Shown here piece after piece: positions 51,942-60,659 of a stretch of 64,000 nt of DNA. Positions within the stretch are counted from its first letter, which is position 1. Each line of letters starts with the position of its first letter. The position numbers and the translations under genes were made by a program. The stretch lies in assembly GCA_947095585.1 (NCBI GenBank), contig OX352761.1, positions 139,406,277 to 139,470,276 on the forward strand. Direction: 5' to 3'. Source of the stretch: Nephrocerus scutellatus. Its lineage: Eukaryota; Arthropoda; Insecta; Diptera; Pipunculidae. Below the pieces are notes generated by a model, which was not told the origin of the DNA, ran no database searches, and worked only from the letters and a program-made list of their open reading frames with translations.

Positions 51942-52960
51942 TTACTTATTATGACTTATTAACTTCGCGTGCTCATGTGTTTGTCTGTCTGTTTATCGTG
52001 GAATCTTGCGATAAATTTTTAACCTACTTCTCAAAGACCGATTTCATTGAAAGTTTGCACACATGTGTATTTCCGGTGTCAACATTTTCTATTAAAAAAT
52101 GGAAGTGTTCGGACCCCATGGTCGTGGGTACCCATATAACATTTTTATACATGTGTATCTCCGGTGAGAATAGTTTTTATAAAATAAGACCTCCAAAAGA
52201 CCCATAAAAGAACCCCAAAATACCACCTAAAACATGCTCAAAAGACCTACCAAAACATCCCCAAAATACCCCTGAAATAATCACCAAAGACCCTCAAGAG
52301 AACATCGAAAGACGCCCAAAATATTCTCAAAAGACCACTAAAAGACCCCTAAAGACCTCCAAAATCCCCATAAAGGACCCTCGAAAGACCCCTCAAAATT
52401 CCCCTCCAAAATACCCTCAAAAGATCACCAATGGACCCCAAAAAGAACCCCAAACTAACCCTAAAATTAACCCCCAAAATACCCTCGAAATACCCCCAAA
52501 AGACCAAAAAAGACTCTCAAAAGGCCCAAAATGTTATAATATCATATATACACCAACCGGATACAAATATTTTATTTATCGATGAAAGTGTAAAATGTTC
52601 CTGAGAAGCAGACATTTACATTTGTTCCTCGATTGATGTGATACTTCTGTTATTATTGGTACAAGCTATAAAAATAAAATAAAAAAAATAAAAAAAAAAC
52701 CTATTTACCACAAACAGGATCGCTTTATACGTTATTTCCGTCACAAAAGCAATTCACATGTGTTTTTCCAATGACATCGCTTTCTTTATACGCATGTGTA
52801 TCTCATTTAAATTTCTTTTCTTTAAATTTCTTCAAAATTAATTCGATTTTATTCAAACTTTGCACATATGTGTATCTGCGATAAGACAATTTATATGAAA
52901 ATTTTTTATTTTTATGGATTGGTTTTTAATATGCATCAAACTAAACAACCCGACATGGAA
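51942..52960 (+). mobile_element. Mini-me/DINE-1-like element M, copy 4, split by a minisatellite
   Basis: The head TATTAACTTCGCGTGC is followed by TGTTTGTCTGTCTGTTT, the TTTTTAACCTACTTC segment, and CACATGTGTATTTCCGG with TCAACATTTTCTATT. A second partial block ends in CATGTGTATCTCCGGTGAG at about 52165. The 350-base minisatellite then interrupts the element. It resumes near 52720 with more CACATGTG/GCATGTGTATC blocks and ends with the family tail TTATATGAAAATTTTTTATT and TATGGATTGGTTTTT. It lies between the two receptor genes. Confidence 0.7.
52178..52532. repeat. CCCCAAAAGAC-type minisatellite
   Basis: Imperfect units of about 10-18 bases built on AAAAGACC and CCCCAAAAT, with C-rich and A-rich alternation. 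It sits inside element M copy 4. Confidence 0.8.
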
Positions 52961-53064
52961 CTTGCTATGCGATAAAAAATTAATAAACTTCATTTAATAA
53001 TTAATATTTATATGTATTTTAACAAAACAATATACATTTTAATGCCTGGGGGTCTAATGCTCAT

Positions 53065-54624
53065 CTAAACCGACAATCGAAACTGAATCAATATGACAAT
53101 ATACGTAATGACGGTGAATGACAACTGCAATCGAAATGGAAATTTTCCATATTAGCATCTGAATTTTTTATTATTATTATAATAAATCACTTATACACAC
53201 ATTTCCCAGAGTATTTGTGTTAACGGCCACAAATCCGCCGGCAGAAAACTCGATTGGTTCATGTATTAGCTGCAGTGAAATCTCCCGTAGACACGAGCCC
53301 AAATAAACTCGCATGATCACCCGATCATTGCTGATGTCGTGAAATATAGCCCGCAATTTTCTGTCCTGAAAATAAAAATGAAATGGAAAAAAAATAGGAT
53401 TCGCAACATGTTCTTCTTTGCCACTGTGGAGTCATACCATCATCTGACAAACTGAGCATATCCCAATTGCAACATTCAGCGTCAAGAATTGTATGGTCAT
53501 TATGCCCAGAGATACTGCTATTGGAATAAATACAGTTTGACAAAAAAAAAATAGAGAAAGATGGATAAGAGTCGTGGAAAAAAGTCAACAAACGGCCTAC
53601 CTATATTTTTAATATTCGGGATTTCGAGATAATAATTCATATGAATCCAGTATGACGTCAGCGTCAAATCAATGAAAATCTTTAACAGTACTCCGGCCAA
53701 CGACCACTGAAAGTAGTCCTCAATTGCGCGTACGCTTGTCCAGAGTTTGCCATGAATCTCCTGCAAAATGTACATCTTCTCCAGTGATTGCTTACGCATC
53801 GGCCACGCATCAAAACGTCTTGTCTGCAATTCTCTCGCCAGATCAATAGCCGCGGAGTGCGTCTCCAACATTATCGACATTACGATCGCAGCAAAAAGGC
53901 AGAACTCAATTAATTTTGTCTTGAGGACGATTTCTGAGTACAGCGTAATGGTCCAGCGTAGCCATGCAATTGACCATATTTCTAAAATGATTGTCCATAA
54001 TACGATAGATATCATGGACACTGCATGTAGGCCATATAACATGAAGCAGCGTACCTTCAATTCCCACTTAATGAATGGCACGCTCAGCTGCTCCTGCAAA
54101 ATGGCGATGATTTCTTCAAACTGTATAAACATCGTGGAATACATATCCGAACAAAATGTGCTCTCAATTTGAACAACAACATGTACCAGGAGCAAGGTGA
54201 AGTAACCAATCAAGTCCATGCCAATCGTAAGGATGTCATCTTCAGAGTAAATCTCTTTGTCCAATTTGTAGAAACGTATCAGCGAAGTAAACGCTATAAA
54301 TGCAAACACCAAGAGTGTATGCAATACTTTCAAAATCAATTGAACGATATTAGACGGTATTCGCGTAGAACCACAATTCTTGCCTTTACCGCACAACCTG
54401 CTGCAGTCAATTATTGGAAGAACGCCGATGAGACACATTAAGCGCCTAAATGGACGAATCGTCTGGGAATATAACGACGGACACTTTTCCGTTTTCATAA
54501 CTGTTTGACTGGTTGACCGGTTGACTGGTTGTACTTCTGACTGACTGACTAAATTGAGTCTGTTGCCTTTGAAATAGCCATCCATCATTAAGGTGACAGC
54601 GCCACGTTTAACTCCGGAGTTCAT
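53065..54624 (-). CDS. Gustatory receptor, four exons (442 aa)
   Basis: A second gustatory receptor of the same 7-transmembrane family. Exons on the minus strand are 54624-53601, 53517-53438, 53365-53201 and 53124-53065. Introns of 83, 72 and 76 bases are GT-AG, in phases 1, 0 and 0, and all joins hold one frame to TAG. Hydrophobic segments lie at about 95-116, 133-152, 195-216, 240-254, 308-326 and 342-366, with the last at 424-438. The exon 3 segment has CLREISLQLIHEP and FSAGGFVAVN. The end ITYIVILIQF carries the TY-x5-QF signature (430-438). The first Met gives a long N-terminus; an internal Met at residue 43 is an alternative start nearer the usual length. No break is seen. The ligand is unknown. 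Confidence 0.92.
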
Positions 54625-54934
54625 TTGTCACTAATGACGCGATTTTAGACTAACGCTTCCAGCATGAATAATGTAAATTGTGAGTTAATGAGTAATGTTC
54701 CGTGAAAATGCAATTCTGACTGAATTTTCTGCTGACGCACATTGGGCTGCATCGGTAAAAAACGTCGACCAAATTAGATAATAATTGTAAATGACAATAT
54801 AAATACACAACATTGAAATATGGAGAGTTGGGTTTGCAAGAAGAGCAGATCAAAATAGTTGTAGTCTTCCAACTAAATGAACTCCATCCCTGAACGCGAT
54901 TTTAGAAGGTCTACAAAACTCATAGTTCACGGTG
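54625..54934. promoter_or_regulatory. Upstream flank of the second receptor
   Basis: About 300 bases between the receptor start and a dispersed repeat. The promoter should lie here because the receptor is read leftwards from 54624. I see no recognisable core element. Confidence 0.3.
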
Positions 54935-55330
54935 TCCCACCTCTCGCGAATGGGTGACAAACGTTCTGAGAGTAATCATTTGTCATGGAAAGATTCGCAA
55001 TTCGCCGTTCGGATCCGGCCTTAAATTTTAGGTCCCTTCCATTTGTGTCCAAAAATATACATGCACAACACAACTTCTCACGACGTAAAAAGGACTTGTC
55101 ATTTAAGCTTACCATTTTTAAGGTAATCAATAAAAACTTCCATTTGCATCCGAGAAACCGCCCATTTCTCCTTCATAGTAAGAAATATGCAGGTAAATTG
55201 AACGGCTGTGAAGGAGTGAGTGGAGTATTCTTGACCACACATCCCTACCGCGGGATTTTGTAAGACAGACCCAACCCCTTGCACGTATGTAAATGTTGGT
55301 TGAACGGGCATGCTGAGCACAAAATTGATT
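54935..55330 (-). repeat. Dispersed repeat family Q, copy 2
   Basis: The 54935-55095 part is the inverted match of 28575-28725 (see GGTCCCTTCC, CGAATTGC and ACAAACGTTC). The extension to about 55330 is GC-richer and continues the same non-coding character. The repeat stands just upstream of the second receptor and could carry or disturb its control region. Confidence 0.55.
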
Positions 55331-55358
55331 CGATTACATATTTATTTATATCGTTTGT

Positions 55359-56450
55359 CTAAGACTCTTTTAAACTAATAACAACATCGCTGTTTAATCT
55401 TTGGAAGGGTATTTCCCTTCTATCACCAAGGGCTTCTAACATTTTGAAACGTTTCTCCAAAAACGCCAGAAATGTTGAAACTTGCGGCACTTCACGTGGG
55501 TTGGACAAGGATTGCTCAAACAACCGGTGGCTTTCTGGATCCAACTTCATATGTAATACTAATGCGTACTAACTGGGTATTTATATGACAAGGTTTCCAA
55601 TACTAAGCCATGTTTTCTTCAATGTTTTTTTAGCCCCCCTGCGGACAATTTGCCAAGGACCGGTAGAGACACGAACTTTTGAATGAATGCTCGGTTGTTT
55701 CCTCGGTTGTCGGGAGCTGTTGCATAAGACGTGCAGCATCTCCTGTCACGTTTGCCTTCAAGTAGAACATCTTTTGTGAACTTGACTGATGTATTAGTTG
55801 CTGGAAGAGTTTTGCAAACTGCCTCCATTGTAAATAATCTCCATTAAATACTGCCATATTAATCCTTGGCAGTCGAGTAGTCGTCTCGACACCTGATTGT
55901 GTTATGGTCGGACTTGCTAATGTGTTTATTTCTATTAGTTGGGTAAGAATGTCATTTTAGGCATGCATCGTTTCCAATAACTCATCTTGAGAGTAGGAGC
56001 CAAATTCGTCATTTGACATTATCCCGTGATGAATTCTGGAAAGGTTGCCCCAGTGAGACTTAAGTCGATTGTAGGCAACTGACTGTGTTTGCTCTAGTTC
56101 GACATTGATCTTTGAATGAGTCGTTTAAAACCTGCTGCTGCAGAAGATATGTTGATTTTAGGAAGTGTAAATGTTGATTGACATGTTTCGTCAATCATTA
56201 TTTCCAAACGTTCCTTCAATTGGAAAATTGAAAGAAATTCTTCTGAAAGTAGTCGTGTTTGGGATCAGAATCTCTTAGAGCCTGGATGCTTTCATCTCTC
56301 GTGCTCTGAAATTATTCGACTCCTGATTTAGCTGCAGCAATCTGCCTTCTAAATATTTTGTTGTTTTCCTTGAATCTGAGTCCTTTTTGAAGTTGGTGGC
56401 TTGCTCAGCAGTGAGTTGCTTGATTGTTGGCTACGCCTGAGTCAACTATT
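55359..56450 (-). pseudogene. BEL/Pao LTR-retrotransposon gag remnant
   Basis: A minus-strand frame at 55857-55630 contains VFNGDYLQWRQFAKLFQQL, then SSSQKMFYLKANVTGDAARL, the pattern of the gag N-terminal region of BEL/Pao elements. Below it, at 55550-55359, comes SHRLFEQSLSNPREVPQVST and FLAFLEKRFKMLEAL, the usual continuation. The upstream part to 56450 contains a linker with stops. Protease, RT, RNase H and integrase are absent. This is an endogenous, broken insect retroelement. Confidence 0.75.
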
Positions 56451-56465
56451 TAAAACCGTTTTTAA

Positions 56466-56625
56466 GAGAGACTGTGGGCCCAGTCACGCCTTACCACTAT
56501 GTTATAAATGTTGACGGATGTATCGGTCCAACCTTACGCCTGAACTCTGTCGGCCGATTTCTATGCCATGAAACACTATTTAAGAATAGAGAGACTGTGT
56601 CGGTCCAGTCTAACGCCTTAAGGAT
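56466..56625. repeat. Degenerate direct repeats upstream of the gag remnant
   Basis: AGAGAGACTGTG...CCAGTC...ACGCCTTA occurs at 56466-56493 and again at 56588-56620. A shorter TCGGTCCAACCTTACGCC form lies near 56521. It may be part of the element's 5' leader or LTR, but no LTR pair was found. Confidence 0.45.
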
Positions 56626-56711
56626 CGAGTACTAGAGCTCTTACCAAATGTTCTTTATGTCGAAGTCAGTTCTAGACTCTTCAGTTCCTGGAATGCATAC
56701 GGTTGAGCTTA

Positions 56712-57000
56712 TTTTTACATTCTTTATTTAATTCGTGTACCCGGGTGTCTGTTTGTTTGTTTGTTTGTGAATTTTATGATAAATTTTTAACCCACTTCCT
56801 AAAGCCCGATTTTATTCAAATTTTACACACATGTGTATCTCTGATGACAACACTTTCTATTAAAAAAAGGAAGGTATCGGGCTCCAGCGCTAAAGTACTC
56901 CCATATAATTTTTTTTTTAAGTTTAACCCGATTTTATTCAAATATGAAAAATTTACATAAATTGGAATTTATGGGTGGTCTTTTTCTTTAACTTTCTTAA
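56712..57000 (+). mobile_element. Mini-me/DINE-1-like element M, copy 5
   Basis: TTTAATTCGTGTACCCGGG is followed by (TGTT)n at 56748-56768, TTTTTAACCCACTTCC, CCCGATTTTATTCAAATTTT and ACACATGTGTATCTCTGATG. It then has ACAACACTTTCTATT, a second CCGATTTTATTCAAA and the tail TTTATGGGTGGTC with T-rich end. It is a nearly full-length short copy. Confidence 0.75.
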
Positions 57001-58749
57001 TATCAGTCTACTGTGCACTGTGCAATAACATTCCACCACATCATTCGTTGCTTTACTCATCATCAAAAAATCATTAGTTCACATATTGCAACATTGCATC
57101 GTCGCGGAAATCCTTAAACAATATTTTTTATAGACACACACATTTAGAACCTCAAGCCTTACGCGGCGTTGTTTCAATTTAATGTATTTGCCGCGCCACG
57201 TGTTTTTTTCTACTACCCACCAATTAGAAAAGTTGCATTCAGTATTCGTTTTTTTTGTACTTTTCTTTGTCGCCCTGTTGCTTTCGCGTTCATCGTCCTT
57301 TATCCATTGAAATGTTATTTGAGCATTTCCTGTATGTCATCCAGTTGCATGCGGTAAAGTGCTCTTGATTCTGACATGTCGCGTATACTTATTATCCCAG
57401 AAAGCCTGGCCTGTATTGGAGTATATTCAGAAAAATCATTTTTTGTGCCCAGATACACTTTAACTTCAAGTAATGCTGCTGCTGCTGCTGTCGACTAGTC
57501 TGCAAGCAGCTAAGACACTTTAAGTCGCGCTACGACATACGCTTCCATTCTATGATGTACGATGCACTCTGTGTGAAAGGACATTTGTTGGGGAAATAAA
57601 AGCAAAATTTCTTCCCACAGAATTGTCGAGGAATGGCTGAGTAAGTAAGGTCATGTTGACTTTGGTAAGAAAACGAAATAAATTGTAAAATTAATGGATT
57701 GCGAGGTGTTTGTTTGTTTAGAGAAGCGTTCACTGTCATAGGCCACTGAGCCAAGACACGAAAGTAATAACATCCCGGAAGAAGTTCACAATTCCTTGCT
57801 GTTGGTCTTAACATTTCTTTTGTTTATTGTTTCACGGCATTAAGCATTTCTTTGGGGTTTTTAATTTTTGTATTGGTGCTGGTTTTTCATTTCAATTTCC
57901 ACCCGTTGCCTTGAACTTTTCTTTTTATTGGGCGGATACTTAACACGAACACGGATACTTAACACAAAAACTATGGATTCGGCTCTAATATCGGTTGTTT
58001 TAGATTATTTTAACACCAAAGGATTAAAGGGTTGTCTTAAGCTTTGGTTTCCTAAGAAATAGGTGCTGTTATTTAGCGGTGGATGATGTCACTAAAACGT
58101 TTTCTATACAAATCAGAAGGCATTGGTTTCCTAGACAGCGTTGGGTGTGAACGGAGAATTAAATAGCGTTGCTGCTTCTTTCTTGACGGCCGTCATAGCC
58201 TTAACAAATAACAGTTCAACATTTTTGTACGTGCAGTGGTGAACATTTTTTAAGGAAAATTTGTGCAAACGCAAATTAGACCATCAATCAAGTGCCTTCA
58301 GTTCTTTAGTTAATTTGATCTTGTAAGGGTATGGGCCAAGATTTTTACGCAAAATTTGCAACAATATGGACTGATAAATTCCCAATTCCTGCGTTATCTC
58401 ACTGGCATAAGAACATTCAATAGTGAATATGTTATCCACTCTAGCACGCACAGCCTGTCTGGTGGGACGATTATTACGACCAAAAATTGGAGCGCTCTTA
58501 AAGTTGCGACCACCGACTCGAAAATTCTGTAGTTATTTTTAAAACGTTGCTCGTTCGCAAACCTCACCGTGATAAAAACATAAATCTTGACTGGCATTTT
58601 GACATTGATGATGATTATAAACAAATAAATGTTAAAAGCTTCGTTTTTCGGGTACAAACTTTTATGTATATATCGAAACACGCCACACAGTCGTTTATTA
58701 TTTGTGCAAAAGTCACCAAAATATCTGCCTATTTCAAAGTATTTTCTTT
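57001..58749. other. Intergenic, nothing recognised
   Basis: AT-rich with a short TGC run near 57475-57490. Frames of up to 129 residues have no domain. Confidence 0.35.
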
Positions 58750-59065
58750 TTTCCACGCACCACACGCGACACGCGTCAAACATGGGATATCAAAATTGGC
58801 CCCTGACATTGAGCAGCTCACAAAATTTCAGCCCTATAGGTCTTACGGAAGGTGGTTAAAAAAGACCTCAAAAAACGGGAAAATGGTGCGATTTCAAACA
58901 CCATCACATGCGCCACAAGCGAAACGTGACACGTGTGACATACGTGGGAAAAGAAATGCTATTTTGGACTTAGACACTCACAAAATTTCTCTAGGTCGTG
59001 TGGAAGGACCTCAAATTAGTCGAAAACACAGACATAAAGGGGTCAAGTCAAGTTAAATAATAGAT
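58750..59065 (+). repeat. Dispersed repeat family P, copy 2 (two tandem units)
   Basis: Two successive units (about 58750-58866 and 58867-59065) each hold a CACACGCGACACGCG or GCCACAAGCGAAACG segment, an ATTTTGG segment, CTCACAAAATTTC, GGTCGTGTGGAAGG or GGTCTTACGGAAGG, and GACCTCAAA. The end GGTCAAGTCAAGTTAAATAA matches 9505-9522. The 169-residue open frame crossing this block is a chance frame in a repeat. Confidence 0.6.
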
Positions 59066-59700
59066 TTTCAAAACGTTTAAGGGTACATTTTCATTGAAAT
59101 ACAAAATTGTAAGGTCCTATTGAAAAACCCTTTTTAAATGCGCCATTCTATACCTATATCAAATAACAAACATATTAGTGGCCCTATTTCAAAAATTAAA
59201 GCTCCGAAATGCAAGGAAAAAAAACCGGAAATCCAAGGAATTTTAATTCTATTTACCGAGAAACGTGAACTAGAAAATTTAAAAATTTCCGGGCGGGAAA
59301 GAACCCTCTAAATGGGAGTGCATTATCAATATATTTTTGGCGTCGAGCAAGAACTATTGCTTCTCGTAAAATGTTATATAATATGCAGCAGATACAATCA
59401 AATTGTGTGTAGTTTCTGGGGCAGTAGCAATAAGTAGGAAAAAACGTCTGAAAAAACCGCATAAAATTCCAAAAGTATTTTCAGTTGTCTATCGTCCTAG
59501 AGATAATCGATAGTTGTATACAGCTGTTGATAGATCTAGTGGGGATTGATGCCTTGGGAAAGGTTTCATTAAGTTTTCGTGTAGAGCAAAAGCTTCTACA
59601 ATCACATTAACACATCAACATTATCCGTTCCGGTTAGTGCTTTTGGGCGCTGGTATATTGATTTTATTGTTTTTTATCTTTTATCCTATTTTCCATTTAA
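59066..59700. other. Short unassigned spacer
   Basis: AT-rich, no gene. It may include the outer end of the Harbinger relic. Confidence 0.35.
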
Positions 59701-59701
59701 G

Positions 59702-60115
59702 TTAGATACCAGCATCCACTTCTCTGCAATAGGAACCGACATCAATAGCGACGAATTTACAATCCACATCAACAACTGCTAACAAACCTATTGAGTAATG
59801 CTCCTTATAGTTAAAATATAACGATCCACTACTTTTAGGAGCCTTTATCTTTACATATTTTCCATCGAGCACGCCGACACATTTCGAATAATTGATAATT
59901 TCGGATAATTTGATTTTTAGTAGTTGATCGCTCGTGGGGGGGGGCATAATTAACTTAAGTATTATTTTGATAATAGCCTCAGCAACTTCACTTATTATGA
60001 AACTTATCCAGGAATGATTTACTCGATACTGGACAGCATGTGATCGAAAAGACTCTCCCTAGGCCAAGTGCCTAAAAATATATTCATTTTACGGGCCATC
60101 ATTGTTAAGAATGCC
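59702..60115 (-). pseudogene. PIF/Harbinger (HARBI1-like) DDE transposase fragment
   Basis: The minus frame from about 60050 reads GESFRSHAVQYRVNHSWI, then IIKIILKLIMPPPTSDQLL, CVGVLDGKYVKIKAPKSSG, LYFNYKEHYSIGLLAVVDVD and AIDVGSYCREVDAGI. This is the DDE_Tnp_4/HARBI1 order. The first D (LDGK) and second D (VVDVD) of the catalytic triad are visible. The frame then stops at 59702 before the final acidic residue, so the protein is truncated. A one-base shift near 60055 separates an upstream piece (FLGTWPRES). The nine-G run at 59935-59943 is in frame. Confidence 0.85.
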
Positions 60116-60454
60116 TAAATACATAAAATTAAAATTTTTATTTTTTGCAGGATCCGCCGACTGCTGTAAGAGATAGGCTTACATAAGGGATTATTATATA
60201 TAGAGGAAAACCTGGCGCTTAGTTCAGGCGTTCTGTCATCACAAAGAAAAACAATTACCAATATTGTTGGAGATGAGTTCCCTAAAGGCAACAATGAAAT
60301 CACAGAGGATACACAGGCTGACATTGAAAAAAACATTACTCAAATTGATAAATCGGAAAATATGACAAGAATCAATTGTAACTAAGATTATAATAAAGAC
60401 GATAGTAACAACTGGGATGTTAGAAAAGACGATGTTATTGAAGATAAGAAAAAA

Positions 60455-60620
60455 CAAACTTAATGAACGATTGCAGCTATTTAAAGAAATAGCTCAGCGA
60501 AAAGCAACTCCGGCTCGAAAAGAACTGGATGAAACAGATATTTTCTTCAACTATATGGCGAAAAGCTTCCTCGGTATAAGAAAGTTCCAGTGAGGGTGCA
60601 GATTTCGTCGTTGGTTGGTA
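60455..60620 (+). pseudogene. BESS-motif fragment of a Harbinger-linked or MADF-type protein
   Basis: The plus strand reads LNERLQLFKEIAQRKATPAR, then ELDETDIFFNYMAK. After a one-base shift it reads KLPRYKKVPVRVQISSLV. The order D-x-FF-x-S/Y-M plus KLP and a basic-hydrophobic helix fits a BESS motif, usually found at the end of MADF proteins. PIF/Harbinger elements commonly carry such an accessory protein. It points away from the transposase, consistent with a divergent two-gene element. The upstream part (60130-60450) is acidic and broken. Confidence 0.5.
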
Positions 60621-60659
60621 AGAAGTATTTCAAACGAGTAAATACAAACCAATGGTTCA

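Noticed and set aside
53768..54441. Plus-strand frames of 134 and 90 residues
   Set aside because: They are antisense shadows of the second gustatory receptor.
58547..59056. 169-residue plus-strand open frame
   Set aside because: Most of it lies in dispersed repeat P, whose other copy keeps no such frame. No domain is visible.
60115..60457. Overlapping minus-strand frames of 72-73 residues
   Set aside because: They are antisense to the BESS-like remnant and have no domain.
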